From the NCBI RefSeq assembly GCF_000247695.1, contig NW_004624849.1, forward strand, positions 3,718,198 through 3,782,197: a stretch of DNA of 64,000 bases, given 5' to 3'. The notes under the pieces were generated by a model. It was given only the letters and a program-made list of their open reading frames with translations. It was not told where the DNA came from and did not search any database. Shown here in pieces: positions 1 to 11,029 of this stretch. How positions within the stretch are numbered: the first letter of the stretch is position 1; each line of letters opens with the position of its first letter. The DNA comes from Heterocephalus glaber. Taxonomy: Eukaryota; Chordata; Mammalia; Rodentia; Bathyergidae. The position numbers were made by a program, and so were the translations under genes.

Positions 1-726
1 TTCAATCTCTGGAATAAGTGTCAAATTCTGGTTTCACAGTGCTGGTCTGAACATTGAACTTGGAAATCCTACTTGGTTGTGCAGCGAGGCCAAAGGCCCA
101 CCCATGCTGTCCCCAGTACTGAGTGACCACCAAAAGGAGTTCTGGCCTACCAGTGCCCCATCTCTTCATGATCTCCCTAGGGCCATGTGAAACTGGGGTT
201 CAGAGAGGGAGCTGAGGAAGGGTGGAAGCAACAGAAAGACAGATTTCACCTCCATATAAGGAAGAGCTTGCTAACAGGCAGAGCTGCCCAGAAATGGAAG
301 GAGCCAGCTGCAATGGGCAGTGGTGAGCAGCCTGAGACTGAAGCCATGCAAGCAGAAGAGGGTGGGCATCATTGGGCACTGAGACTCTCCACAGGAGTGG
401 ACTACTGGCAACTCTGGTCCCGTGACTTGACCAAGGCCAGCTGAGCAGGAATGGAATTCAGAAAGTCAGAGCCAGGAGCCAGAGCAAGGTATTACTGCTC
501 CGCATCCCCATGTGAAAGCAGGGGGTAGGAGTGAGGCCAAGCCCCTCCCAGATCACAGAGTATTAATTTTTATTTTTAGAGAAACACCTAGTTTTAATTT
601 TTAAAAGGTGGAAAGTACACAAAAGTAGAAAAATAAGCCCCATGTCCCCCTCCTCCTATGATAACTGCTGCCAATATTTCCTTGCAATCTTTTCTGTGTG
701 CCTCAATTTTGATTAGAAATTCTGAT
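1..726. other. no gene recognised
   Basis: No coding exon, known SINE or LINE is recognised with confidence. The frame at 187-444 opens inside ordinary unique sequence, begins at a GTG and resembles no protein I know. The AT-rich part from about 545 may be decayed LINE sequence. Confidence 0.5.
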
Positions 727-1020
727 AGGCTTTACTTATTTTATTGAGATATAATTCACATACTATAAAATTCACTCTTTAGGGGCGTAGGGTTATGGCT
801 CAGTGGTAGAGCATGTATTTAGCATGTACAAGGCCCTAGCTTTGATCCCCAACACCATATACACAAGATCACCTTTTGAAGTGGGCATTTCAGTAGTTTT
901 TGGTACACCCATAGAATTGTGCAACTAATACCAGTATCTGACTCTGGAATATTTTTATCCCTGACCCTGCTTTCTGTCCCTAAGAATGTGCCTGTTCTGG
1001 ACATCTCATGTGAATAAAAT
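727..1020 (-). mobile_element. old L1 3'-end fragment (antisense)
   Basis: The text runs from 'ttattgagatataattcaca' through 'ttctggacatctcatgtgaa', which is the reverse complement of the 3' end of old mammalian L1 elements. The same block recurs at 61.9-62.2 kb. It is split by an ID-type SINE at 783-858. No reading frame survives. Confidence 0.6.
783..858 (+). mobile_element. old ID-type SINE
   Basis: A tRNA-like head with an A box (tggctcagtggtagagc) and a B-box-like tgatccccaac, inserted in the L1 remnant. It differs from the younger ID type that dominates the window, in having 'agcatgtacaaggccct' rather than the 'cctcgcaagcgcaagg' core. Confidence 0.75.
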
Positions 1021-1059
1021 TACAGGTTCTATGGCCTTTCACTCTTGCCTCTGGTATAC

Positions 1060-1157
1060 TTTTTTTTTTTTTTTTTTTTTGGGTACCAGGGATTGCACTC
1101 GGGTCCTTGCACTTGTGAGGCAGACAGCAGAACCACTGAGCTATACATCCCCAGCCC
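1060..1157 (-). mobile_element. ID SINE
   Basis: A poly-T tract of about 20, then the antisense ID core (gggtaccagggattgcactc ... ccactgagctatacatcccc). The left flank ctggtatac matches caggtgtac on the right, so this is a target-site duplication. The next ID reuses the same target. Confidence 0.85.
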
Positions 1158-1165
1158 CAGGTGTA

Positions 1166-1251
1166 CTTTTTTTTTTGGTACCAGGGATCAAACTCAGGAC
1201 CTTGCACTTTCGAGGCAGGCGCCGGAACCACTGAGCTAAATCCCCAGGCCC
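1166..1251 (-). mobile_element. ID SINE at the same target as its neighbour
   Basis: An antisense ID (ggtaccagggatcaaactca ... ccactgagctaaatcccc). It is flanked by caggtgtactttt and caggtatactttt, near copies of the flank left of the ID at 1060, so two insertions share one target. Confidence 0.85.
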
Positions 1252-1274
1252 CCCAGGTATACTTTTAATGTACA

Positions 1275-1378
1275 GTTTTTTTCTTTCTTTCTTTTTTTTT
1301 TTTTGGTGCCAGGGATCAAACTTGGGACCTTGAGCTTGCAAGGCAAGCGTCGGAACCACTGAGCTAAATCCTCGGCCC
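1275..1378 (-). mobile_element. ID SINE
   Basis: The third consecutive antisense ID. It has an interrupted T tail with ttc units and then ggtgccagggatcaaacttg ... gagctaaatcctcggccc. It abuts a B1 whose T-rich tail was probably the insertion target. Confidence 0.85.
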
Positions 1379-1530
1379 TTTGTTTTGTTTTTGAGACAGG
1401 GTCTTGCTGTGTAATTCAGGCTGGCCTTGAACTCACTGTGTAGCCCAGAGTGGCCTCAAACTCACAGTGATCCTCCTGCCTTAGCCTCCCAAGTGCTAGG
1501 ATTACAGATGTGCACCACCACACCTGGCTT
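1379..1530 (-). mobile_element. B1-type SINE
   Basis: An antisense 7SL-derived SINE: T-rich tail, gagacagggtcttgctgtgt, ggctggccttgaactcactg, then tgctaggattacagatgtgc and ccaccacacctggct. It contains the doubled 'tgtgtag ... gcctcaaactcac' block seen in most B1 copies here. Confidence 0.88.
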
Positions 1531-1654
1531 TATGTAGTTTTCAAATCCTACCTTCACCTAGCATTACATAGGGTTACCATTTCCAAATTGGCACCAGATC
1601 TTATAATCAAGTTCATGTTTAATGTTTGCACACCATAGGAGTTTTTTGTTTTGA

Positions 1655-1819
1655 TTTTGTATTGGAGATTGAACTCAGGGCCCTTTTAATTATTCTTTTA
1701 AATTTTGAGATGGTCCTGCCTAAGTCACTGAGTTTTCCAGGCTGGGCTCAAACTGTGATCCTCATGCCTCAGCTTCCCAGAGTGCTGAGTTTACAGGCAT
1801 GTGCCACCACGCTTGGCTA
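1655..1819 (-). mobile_element. B1-ID composite SINE, decayed
   Basis: An antisense ID part (ttggagattgaactcagggc) runs directly into an antisense B1 part (attttgagatggtcctgcct ... ggcatgtgccaccacgcttg). The same B1+ID fused order recurs at 41.1, 41.5, 48.3, 53.7, 54.7 and 55.4 kb. Confidence 0.65.
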
Positions 1820-1929
1820 CCATGGGGATTTTGACCACAGTGTGCTCAAACTTCTGGTGACCACTGCCTTGTTCAGGTCGCATTATCGCTTGGCCAAACC
1901 AGGATGGTGGCCTCTTCCCTATCTGCATC

Positions 1930-2440
1930 CTTGCTCCCTTCAGCCCTTAAAACACCCAAGTGGAGCTTGTTAAAGGAAAGTCAGATCGCATCCCTCCCTT
2001 CCTCAGAACCCTTTTTGGCTTTCATCTCACATTATACTTAAAACCAAACTTCAAATACAGTCTACAATCCTCTATACCATCTGACCTCTGCCACCTTTTG
2101 ACCTCACCTCTTCCCACTTACTCCCTCCCTCCTCTGCTGGAGCCGCCCTAGCTTCCTGTGGTTCCTCAAACACAACAAGCACGGCCCCACCCCACTGCCT
2201 TTGCACTGGCTGTTCCTGCTACCTGGAACACACTTCTCCTAACATCTTCCCAGCATCCCAGACTCTATTCTTGTGGGCCTGCTTTCTTTTTCTTCATAAT
2301 ACTTATCGCCCAATACATCTGTTCTCTGCCTTCCTCCCCATTAAAATGGCAGCTCAGTGGTACATTGCCTTATTCACTATGTATCCCCAGCACCTAGCAT
2401 GGAGCTGCAGCTCTGTGACTATTTGGGCTGTTTCCAATAA
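1930..2440 (-). mobile_element. L2 LINE 3' region (antisense)
   Basis: It contains the antisense L2 landmarks 'cctttgcactggctgttcct' and 'ctacctggaacacacttctc' and ends in 'tatccccagcacctagcatg'. Frames in it are chance frames on decayed LINE DNA. Boundaries are approximate. Confidence 0.6.
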
Positions 2441-2619
2441 AATAAGCAATGTAAAAGAAGCAAACGTAAAACCCAAGTGCTCTATAGAGCATGTTATATA
2501 CTGGCAGCCCTCTGCCTGTGGACACGTGCAGTGTAATCACACTATGCCTTTTGTTGACTCAGCCAGCATTTTCAAATCAGGAGACATCACATACAAATCC
2601 AGATTCCTGCTGCTGTAGA

Positions 2620-3685
2620 AAATGCAGCTCTGGTGATCTGGGGCTGCAAGCCCATGTGACCACCATCAACTAGGCCCCGGGGGCACAGGGCTTTGCCACT
2701 CACAAGCCTGGGAGGTAAATGCTGGTCTCCCCTCAGAGACATCCACAATGTGGTATGTCGGAGGTTGGCTTCTTCTGGGAAGACCCAAGGTCTCACCTAC
2801 TGCAGCTGCCTAATATGGGGGCCCTGAGTCCTGCCCTTCATTTCCCTACAGGACCCTTCCCAAGCACAGCAAACTCTCTGATAGCCTACCCAGCTGCCAG
2901 CTTGGTCTCTACTTCATCCTATGTTTTCTGAAGGCTTTACCTCACTCCTGGGGACCCACTGAAGCACCTCATCATTTTATGTGTCCCTGATGCACTGCTC
3001 CAACTGGCCATGAGTTGGAGGTGTTAAGAGAGGGCCTCGGGCAGTGCCCAGCTAGCATGCAGCAGGCCCTTGGCCATATTTGTGAGTGAGGTGCACCCAC
3101 CAGAGACTGGGAGGAGCTGATAGTCTGATCTGGGTGACATGTGGTGCCACCACCTGCTTAAGTCACTTACTGTGTGCCAGGGGCCTGGGGACACAGAGAT
3201 GCAAAATCTGAGGAAGCTGACTGGTGGGGCAGGCCTAGGGGTGGGGCAGCAGTTAGGCCAGCCCCGCTGCTGCAGCTGGGCCTGTGTACACATGGCTGTA
3301 TTTGCGACAGGAAGCACGGCTCCATAGTGGCCATATCCAGAGCCCTCCCAAGACCTCAGTCTCCCCACCTGGGTGCAGGGCTCCCCTGATTTTGGGCCTC
3401 TCAGGCCCAGCCTCACAGCCTCTCACAGCCCAGCCCTGCCTCCCCACTTTTCTGGGTACTGCGGCCCTGCCTTCCCATCCATCAGGATTTTGCTGCATTC
3501 CTGTGAGTCATTCTCCAAACAAACCGTGTGAGGGAGAGAAGGGAGCAGGGGAGGGGGAGGAGAGGCTGTGAAGCAAGCCTGGCCCTACCTCCTCCTTCCC
3601 ATCTGGCCCCCAGGGTCCCCTCCCATGCACACATGGGGCCCCCAGGAAAGTTCTGGGATACAAGGGCAGTAAGCCTGTGCCGTGA
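2620..3685. other. unique sequence, no gene recognised
   Basis: GC-rich unique DNA with several overlapping short frames on both strands (for example 3024-3416 minus). None has a recognisable domain or a splice-bounded conserved peptide. No SINE is seen. Confidence 0.45.
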
Positions 3686-3865
3686 GCTTGCTGTGTAATC
3701 TTGGACAAGACCCTTGCCCTCTTTGGTTCTCTGAAGAAAATGACTCTGAAGGTCCATTCTTACATGATCCACGGTGACTCTTTCTGAAATGAGGTAGGGT
3801 GTTACTCTGGTGTCTCCAAAGCAGCCTCTACAACTTCCTTGGCTCAGTTTTCCCACCTCTACAAT
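3686..3865 (+). mobile_element. MIR fragment
   Basis: It carries the MIR core order 'gctgtgtaatcttggacaag ... ctctttggttctctg ... aaaatga' followed by a cctcagttt-like block. It is old and diverged, and its ends are uncertain. Confidence 0.45.
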
Positions 3866-4394
3866 GAGGAGGGGGCAGGTTCTTGATAGGCAAAAGGGGC
3901 ACATCTGCTAGGTACTGCTAGTCCTGGATGGCCCAGCTGGGCTCTCCGAGGGCCAAGGCAGAGACAGAGCCACCTATGTCAACCACAGGGCAGGGGCCAG
4001 CCAGTGGGACCTCCTGCCAAAAGTCCTATTAGTGGCCACTAAGTAGGTGTCTCCCCAGCAGCAGCCTAAATGCCACTCTTAGAGGTCTCTATATCATAGC
4101 CAGCATGGGGAGGCAGGAATGAGGCACTACTGAAATACATTGCTCCTCTCTGCACAGTGGGCAGCTCCCCTCTGTAGGGCTCTGTGTGCTGCAGGACAGG
4201 GTGCCCAAACCCCTGGGAGTGTGCGGTCACATGGGCCTGATCCTGGTGTGGGCTGGGCAGTATGTCTTTGCAGGACACCATGTGTTGGCATGGGGGCAGC
4301 CCCTCTCCCTGCAACACTCCTTTTTGTGGCTGTTTCTCCAGGAGAAGCTGGGTTCTGAGTCACCTGGCTGACGTGACACCTCTAATGGGGCATG

Positions 4395-4620
4395 CGCCAA
4401 CTGCACACACAGCACACACAGCTTAAGTGGTGTCAGAGACCCATGTATGTAGACATGCTGCAAGGCTGAGGTTAGGCAGGCGGGGAGCGTGTGTGTGACA
4501 AATCTTGGGGGTGTGAGAAGAGATGCATGTCTGTGAACAGACCATGACTGGCAGGTGTGTGGTGAGTTGTTGGTGTGTGGGGTGTGTCTGCAATGCCAGG
4601 TGGGCTGGCAGGAAAATGTA
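4395..4620. repeat. degenerate TG/GTG-rich tract
   Basis: Repeated short gtgtgtg runs (gcgtgtgtgtgac, ggtgtgtggtgag, ggtgtgtggggtgtgtctg) are interrupted by unique bases, with CA-rich text at the left edge. It looks like an eroded dinucleotide repeat. Confidence 0.5.
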
Positions 4621-5495
4621 TATGTGGGCAGAAGGATTTCCTTCTGAAGCACCAGTCTCAGTGCTGTCCCTTCTGAGCTGTAACTCTATCCTGCTCCATG
4701 GCGATCAGATGCCAAGACCCTGGGAGAGGCACCCAGTTGAGGTAGTACTTACACTTATCTGTGGGCCCCTTAAGGTTCAGGCCAAGCCCTAGGCCTTTAT
4801 CAGGCAAATGCCCAACACAAAGCACTTCGGACTTGGTTGAGATTGATGGACCCTGAGCAGGGGGGGCCCACTTCCCCAAGGCCCAGCAGCTCCTTGGGCC
4901 TGGAGGCAGGAGCTCAGGGCTAGTGCAAGAATGGGGGACTGGCAGGGCCTAGTGGGGCAGCAAACAGATGGTGGGGGGTAGTGAGGGAGTCCTTGGGGGC
5001 TGCTCAGGCTGGGACTAGAAGAGGGTCACCTCCCAGATGCTAGTGAATAGTGGTCACCAAGGCAGAAAGCCAGGAGGGGGGCAGGCAGGGGCCTCTGGAG
5101 ATAGGTGAGAGGAGAACATTTTGGAGTGTGAAGGAGAGAGCAGAGCAGAGAGGTCAAGAGGAGCCAGCCATGGCCTGCCCTGAAATACAGATGGCACAGC
5201 AGCAGGCTTGGGGCTGGTCAGCTCTGGTGCTGCCCTGGCCTTGACTTTCTGAGCCCTGCCTGCTCCCAAGAGAGAAGGAAGTCATCACCTCCTCAGGGCT
5301 GTCAGCTGGGCGTCCACACACAGGCCCTGCATCCATGGTTGCCATTGTTTCAACAGCAGTCCCTGATGGCTGCAGTCTCTGCAGGAAGAACCCCAGGCTT
5401 GGAGCAAAGAGTGAGCTCCCTGTGTTCTCTGGGCCAGTCTTTCTGACTGTAAAATGGGAAGGGGTGGGGCTCAAGATTGGGGCACCCCCAACAAC
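4621..5495. other. unique sequence, no gene recognised
   Basis: Short frames on both strands (5050-5244 plus, 5054-5269 minus) mirror one another, as expected in GC-rich non-coding DNA. No domain is recognised. Confidence 0.45.
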
Positions 5496-5581
5496 TTTTT
5501 TTTTTTTGGTACCGGGGATTGAACTTGGGTCCTTGCGCTTGCGCAGCAGGCGGCGAAACCACTGAGCTAAATCCCTGGCCC
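5496..5581 (-). mobile_element. ID SINE, young type
   Basis: An antisense ID with ggtaccggggattgaacttg, cgcttgcgcagcaggcggcg and ccactgagctaaatccctgg. The A and B boxes are intact on the minus strand. Confidence 0.9.
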
Positions 5582-5668
5582 AACCACACACACACCTTCT
5601 TGTAGACAGAGAGTAGGGCAGTCTGGTCCATGTGGCCACAGCCTCTGTGGGCCACCAAGGACCCTTTT

Positions 5669-5744
5669 GTTTTGGTAGCAGGGATCGACCTTGGGACCGT
5701 GCACTTGCAAGGCAGGCGAGGTGCCAATGAGCTAACCCCCTGGC
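5669..5744 (-). mobile_element. ID SINE with perfect target-site duplication
   Basis: An antisense ID (tggtagcagggatcgacctt ... gagctaaccccctggc) flanked by a perfect 17-bp direct repeat, ccaccaaggaccctttt, at 5652-5668 and 5745-5761. Confidence 0.93.
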
Positions 5745-5764
5745 CCACCAAGGACCCTTTTGAG

Positions 5765-6780
5765 CCCACCCTTTTGAGAGGGGGTAGACAGGCTCTTAGA
5801 GAGCTCTAAGACAAAATGCTCCCACTGTGTTTGGATGAGGGATGGCTGGGGGCCTCATCACAGAGCTCACTCCAAGCCCAGCAGCCGGACAGCTAGAATG
5901 TGCTGGCGTTTCCAGAAGACAGGCTTCAGCATTTTCGCAGAAAGAGAGAGCAGAGGCTGTGTTCTGTTAGTGCTCCCCAGCCTGGGACAGGGACCCTGAC
6001 CTCCCAGTTCCAAGGCCATTGTTCTGTGTCCCTCAGCTTGGAGGAAATCCTTCTGTTGTCAGCAGGAGAGTATGGGTAGGAGGGTAGCGCTGAGGGACAG
6101 GCACACAGAGCATCCCTAAGACTCAGACATGATAAGGAAGCCACCGGGGATCCTAGGAGGAAGACAAAGAGGGGCAAGAAAGTGACCACCCATGCTGAGT
6201 CAAGACCCAGCCCTGGGAAGTCTAAGCCTCCCCAAGAGGGCAGCCCAGAGGAAGGGCAGGAAGTTGCAAAGGCAATCCCTCAGAATGCCATCTGGGCTAT
6301 GTGCACTGTGTTATTCGAGAAATGACCAGTTTCCCAGAGTTCAGGGGGGCTCCTCTTGGGGAGGGCCTGGTCTCAGCCCTGCTGCCATACAAGGGCATGG
6401 CATACCCGCAAGGTCCACATACACCTCAAAGGACCCAGAGAAATAGCCTGAAAGGCATGGAAAGGAGTAAAGGGAGGAGGGCATAGGGAAGAATGCACAA
6501 GGAAGGCAGGGATGAGCCGGAGAAGCCCAGGATACCCAGCACCCATTTCTTGCAGACAGAGGGAGGGGCTGCCTGCCTGTGTGGCTGCAGCCTCTGAGTC
6601 CCGCATCCCCAACCCAGGACTCTAGGGGCCTTCTGCTTAAGTTATGTCTGGCCTGCTCAAATCCCCAGCGACTATGAGCTCCTAAGCCAGCTCTGGGCTG
6701 TCTCTCCTCAGACTCTACTGTCCCCACCTCAAAATGAAAACTCAAGGCCTCCAGCCACCCTGACCCCTTTGTAGTTCTAG
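5765..6780. other. unique sequence, no gene recognised
   Basis: No SINE and no identifiable exon. Overlapping frames on both strands (6192-6446 plus, 6341-6799 minus) lack recognisable domains. Confidence 0.45.
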
Positions 6781-7125
6781 CCACCTGGGAACCGCACATT
6801 CCTCAGGGCCTTTGCACTGCTGTTCCTCTGTCTACAATTCCACTAAACATGCACCAGGCTCACCTACCTGCCTCAAGTCTCGGCTTACCTTCACCCTTCT
6901 CAGAGAGAACTTTTCTGACTCTCCAGTTACAAACTGCAAATGTTGGTTCCACTCCTGAGCACCTTCTCTGCTCTCGTTACCCTTGTCCCATCTCTTGCCT
7001 GACATCTCTATAACATACTCAGCATGTTTGCCATCTACCATGTGTCTCCCCTCCACCAGCAGGAGCTCCCAGTCCAAAGGCCACTGTCTGCTCTTCTGTG
7101 GCCTTCCCAGCTCACAGTAGAGCTC
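6781..7125 (-). mobile_element. L2 LINE 3' region (antisense)
   Basis: It contains 'tcagggcctttgcactgctg ttcctctgtctacaattcc', a 'cctgcctcaagtctcggctt' block and 'cttctcagagagaacttttc', the characteristic antisense order of L2 3' ends. The copy is old. Confidence 0.6.
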
Positions 7126-7826
7126 CATAGCAGTGTCAAATGAATGAATAAAACATCATTCCTGCTATACAACAGGAAAACCTCCATTCCAATGGTGGAG
7201 TCTTTAAAAACTTCCTCTGTGGGAACTTCAATTCTTTTTTCTCCTGAGACAGTGCAGAAGAGCTGTGTTTCCCTCCTCCCGCACAGTCCCGAATCAGTGG
7301 CATGCACATGGATCAGACCAGCGGCTCTCATCCCTGCATCCTGGACATCTCCCTGGTCACTGCTCAGGCACCCCAGCACCTGACTGTACTGACCCCCTAA
7401 CCTCCCCAGTTGCAGCACTAGGTTCCTCCTAGCCTCGCCTAGTTGTTGACAGCCTGGCCCTCAGCCCAGCCTCCTACTTGGCTTCTTCACTCTGACTGCT
7501 GGCTGTGCATCCCACCTGTGCACACTATCCTTGTCACTTACCCTGGAGCACTGGTGCCCCATGACTCATGAGTCAAAGGACAACGTCTCCTTCCAGCCTG
7601 GCTGTCACCTAGCCCTATTCCTGTTGGCCAGATCCAAATGTCCAGTGTCTCTTGTCACCTCAAGGCCTTCCCTCAAGCAGAGCCCCCTCCCCAAATGCCT
7701 TTCCCTTCCTCCACCTGTCCCAGTCTCTGGGCCATGTGCTGCTGCTGCTCTGGAGTGATCTGCAGATCTCTGGTGACCAGTGGGCTCCCCTGGGGCCTAT
7801 AGACAGGCGCACAAGTGATTTTTTTT
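7126..7826. other. unique or very old repeat, no gene recognised
   Basis: Parts of 7480-7760 resemble antisense L2 (lists of 'cctcaaggccttccctcaag'), but the match is weak. No protein is recognised in the short frames. Confidence 0.35.
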
Positions 7827-7842
7827 TAAAGAATAAATGATA

Positions 7843-7930
7843 GAGGGGTGGGGATTTAGTTCAGTGGCACCATGCCTGCCTCAAAAGCGCAAGGTCCTGA
7901 GTTTGATCCCTGGTACTGAAAAAAAAAAAA
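7843..7930 (+). mobile_element. ID SINE
   Basis: A sense ID (ggtggggatttagttcagtg ... gagtttgatccctggtact) with a 12-A tail. The flanks gaataaatgatagag and gattaaatgatagaa form a slightly diverged target-site duplication. Confidence 0.9.
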
Positions 7931-8129
7931 GATTAAATGATAGAAACAAATTAGTGAGCAGGTGGACAAATGAGTTGAACAACAGTAGAAAAAAAGTCCA
8001 TGATAAAGTTCTATTTTTCAGCAGGTTTCCTCCATAGCTTGCTGCTCTGCTGCATAGACCCTTGGTAGGGGTTAGGTCTGAGTAAAGAGGAGAAGGACGG
8101 ACAAGAAGGAGCAAGAGGAGGATGTATCA

Positions 8130-8480
8130 GTCTGGATGAGCTATGCTATGCTGCTGTAATAAATCCTCAGATCCCAAAGGCTCAGAACAACACAACAACA
8201 CACAAGTTGATTCATTGTTCTTAACACACATACATTTGAGTGGCAAGAGGCTCCTCACTGAGTAGTCACCACCATGACCTTAGGCTGCCAGAGGAAAGAA
8301 AGTTCTAGGGAATCATACCCTAGCTATGAGATGCTCTGGCCTAGCAGGGACACATATCACTTCTGCTCACACTAGACTGGCAAGAACTGGTACATGATCC
8401 TACCCAAGTAAAAGACTACCAGGGAGACAATCCTACTTTGGGCTAGGGAGGATGAGGACCTGGAATCTTTGGCCAGCAGC
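8130..8480 (+). mobile_element. ancient interspersed repeat, class not assigned
   Basis: 'gctgctgtaataaatcctcagatcccaaaggctcagaacaacac' parallels the left part of the repeat copies at 59.9 kb and 63.4 kb (for example 'agggatgctataacaaggca ... aggctaggtggcctggacaa'). It is too diverged to class by eye. Confidence 0.35.
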
Positions 8481-8741
8481 TCTAAGGACACTTCAAATAA
8501 CACCAACAACGATACGTACAGCAGAGGCCATTTATTGGGGATCTCCTGTGTCTTGGGTGCTGGGGTGAGGACCTGAAGTGGGAGTTTCAGTTAATACTCA
8601 TGGTAATATTGAAGCCAGACCAGTAATGCTCCCATTTTCTAGATGAGACAGCTGAAGGCCGACAGTGCAGAGACCTGCCAAGGTTACACAGCTTGTATGA
8701 GATTGGTCAAGATGGGAACTCATGCCTGTGTGAATATAGGC

Positions 8742-9182
8742 CAGTGATGGTGAAACTTTTAGACGCCGAGTGCCCAAACTGCAGCCTAAAACCCACTTAT
8801 CACAAAGACCCAACACTGCAATTAAACCTGAATACTGAGGTTTTAGTTTAGAAAAAAACAACTATTGCTGGGTGTGGTGGTACACACTTGTAATCTCAAC
8901 ACTTGGAGGCTGAGGCAGGATTGCTGTGAGTTTGAGGCCAGCCTGGGCTACACAGTGAGTACAAGCCCAGCCTAAACTACACAGTGAGACCCTGTCTGTC
9001 CCTCTTTCTCTCTCACACACATACACCAAAAAAAAAAAAAAAATGACAAGACAAAACAAAACAACTGCTATCCAATGCTTGGCTATCCAATGCTTGGCTA
9101 CTAGGGTGACTTGGCTCACATGTCAACAGAGAGGGCTCTGAGTGCCCACTGTGGCACACACGCCATAGGTTTGCCACCACTG
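8742..9182 (+). mobile_element. hAT-type DNA transposon, copy A, split by a B1
   Basis: Begins CAGTGATGGTGAAAC and ends GTTTGCCACCACTG, imperfect terminal inverted repeats shared with the copies at 14661 and 50983. It shares the interior 'aattaaacctgaatactgag' with copy C. A B1 (8867-9043) sits inside. There is a local 16-bp tandem duplication near 9069-9100 (ctatccaatgcttgg twice). The 8-bp flanks, atataggc and atcttacc, are poorly matched. No transposase frame is present, so the element is non-autonomous. Confidence 0.8.
8867..9043 (+). mobile_element. B1 SINE inside the hAT element
   Basis: A sense B1 (gctgggtgtggtggtacaca, ggctgaggcaggattgctgt, agcctgggctacacagtgag) with the repeated 'agcccagcctaaactacaca' block and a poly-A tail. 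It is flanked by acaact-like repeats, so it is younger than the hAT insertion. Confidence 0.88.
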
Positions 9183-9279
9183 ATCTTACCCTGCTGCCAG
9201 CTTCCTCTGCCAACACTAGCCTGTGAGTAGGCAAGGTGTCTGCCAGGCAGAGGGCCCCAAAGACAGGAAGTACCTTCTT

Positions 9280-9355
9280 TTTTGGTATTGAGGCTCGAAC
9301 TCAGGACCTTGTGCTTGCGAGGCAGGCGAGGCACCACTGAGCTAAATCCCTGGCC
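9280..9355 (-). mobile_element. ID SINE with perfect target-site duplication
   Basis: An antisense ID (tggtattgaggctcgaactc ... gagctaaatccctggc) flanked by a perfect 16-bp repeat, caggaagtaccttctt, at 9264-9279 and 9356-9371. Confidence 0.93.
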
Positions 9356-9371
9356 CAGGAAGTACCTTCTT

Positions 9372-9839
9372 AAACTGCGACATCCACAGCTAGGTGTTGT
9401 ATGCTACCACCCTGGGGATAGATAGTAAGGCCAGTCCCAAGGCCAGGGCCAGTGAAAGGTCACAAGTCTCTGCTTACCACGGCTGCCTTGACAGCACCAG
9501 GTATCCAGGGAGCAGTCTTGCCCAAGCCAGGCCCTTCAGAAGAGGATCATTAAGGCCATTCCACTGTCCTGAAAGGTAGGCAGGGTGAGGACACAGTACT
9601 CCCCTGGGTCAGGTCCCCAGGCCCTGGTCTTCAAGCTGGCCATGCTCTTGAGAAGCTGGGCTGGCTAGCACAGGGCAGCTCACTGGTTCTACAGTATCAT
9701 AAGGGAGGCCAGAAAGGCATGAAGCAGGGTAGGCCTCTATGCCAAGACTCCACAGCCAGGCCTTGCAGAAACAAGGCCCTGAGGCTTTCTGAGAAGCCTA
9801 TAGGGAAAGGCATGGAACAAAAAATAAAAAACAGGGGTC
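9372..9839. other. unique sequence, no gene recognised
   Basis: No repeat or exon is recognised. The frame at 9394-9579 has no known domain. Confidence 0.45.
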
Positions 9840-9965
9840 AGTGGAGTCTCACAGTGGACTGGGTTCTGTGAACTTAACCTCCTTGAGCCTCAGTTTTCTC
9901 ACTTGTACAAGGCCTTATTTGTCCTCAGTATTCATAGTATGTGTTCAACAAATGTTTCAGTCATT
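9840..9965 (+). mobile_element. MIR fragment
   Basis: 'gtgaacttaacctccttgag cctcagttttctcacttgta' followed by 'gtatgtgttcaacaaatgtt' is the MIR core plus its LINE-like 3' end. Confidence 0.6.
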
Positions 9966-11015
9966 ATAATTCTGAATGATATATTTCTTTGCCCACCAAT
10001 GTCCCCCATCCCATGCCTGAGGCTTACAGCTATGACCTTATAGCTTTCCTGAGGTATAGCTGGGCCTCCCTACACTAAGATCATAGGGAGGACCCTTGCT
10101 CCAGCTGCTATAAGAATGCACGCAGATCATCTGTCTCTCCTGTGTGTCTAGGAGCTTGATCAGAGAGCAGCCCCCACCCCACAACCAAGCCCCCAGCTGG
10201 CCCCACTCCCCCCCAGTGTGAATACCCTCCGTGTGGCCTGGCCCCTCAGTCTGGCCTCTAAGGTCAGCCATCCTCCAGAGGAGGATCTTCCCCAGCTTCC
10301 TGTGGGCCCCCCTCTGCCTGGGTGCCTCAAATCCTCCAGTTCCCTAACATCTCTGCTCAACTCCTGAGGGGAATTGGGGAGGAAATGTAAGAGCTCCCCT
10401 ACCACTTTTGAGCCAACTGTATTGCCCACTGCCCCAATCATGCAGTCTACAACCATTTATTGAGCACCTACCACATGGGAAGACTGGCACTATGAGATTG
10501 AGTTGAAAGGAGACAGCCCACCTCCAGAGTGGCTGCAGTCTACCAGAAACTCATCACTTGTGATTGATGCCATACAGCTCCGACATTACAAACACAGGCT
10601 TTGAAGACCTGTTTGAAGACCAACTCTGCCACCTGCCAGGTGAGTCAGTCTGGACACAATGCTTCTCCCCCACTAGCTTCAGTGTCTCTATCTGCAAAAG
10701 GAGATGTTGACGGGATCCACCTCAGGGGTGGTGACAAGCTCCTGGGAACCATGAGCATCATGCAGAGACTGGCATAGAGTGGCTACCAAACACCTGTGAG
10801 CTACATCAGTTGCCTTGACCTGGGCAAAGGCAGAGCTCAAGGTGTGCTGGGGATAGGGATCACCCTCCAAGTTTCTACCATCTTATTACTCAGGGCAGAC
10901 TGTCCACCTGGCTGAGATGCCCCCTGATGCTCCTGGCAGCCTGCCCATTCACCACCATTTTGTGTGCAAGGACATCTGGGGACAAAAACGGGGTGGGGGC
11001 ACAGAGCTGGGGGGG
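9966..11015. other. mostly unique, MIR-like piece, no gene recognised
   Basis: A MIR-like stretch lies at about 10570-10700 ('acaggctttgaagacctg ... caactctgccacctgcc'). The minus-strand frame at 10160-10456 has no recognisable domain. Confidence 0.4.
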
Positions 11016-11029
11016 AAGCATGCTAACTT

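Noticed and set aside
986..1359. Short frames with phenylalanine or lysine runs and 'GTRDQTQDL'-like strings
   Set aside because: These are translations of antisense ID SINEs and their T tails. The same strings recur at 5.5, 25, 32, 37.9 and 56.3 kb.
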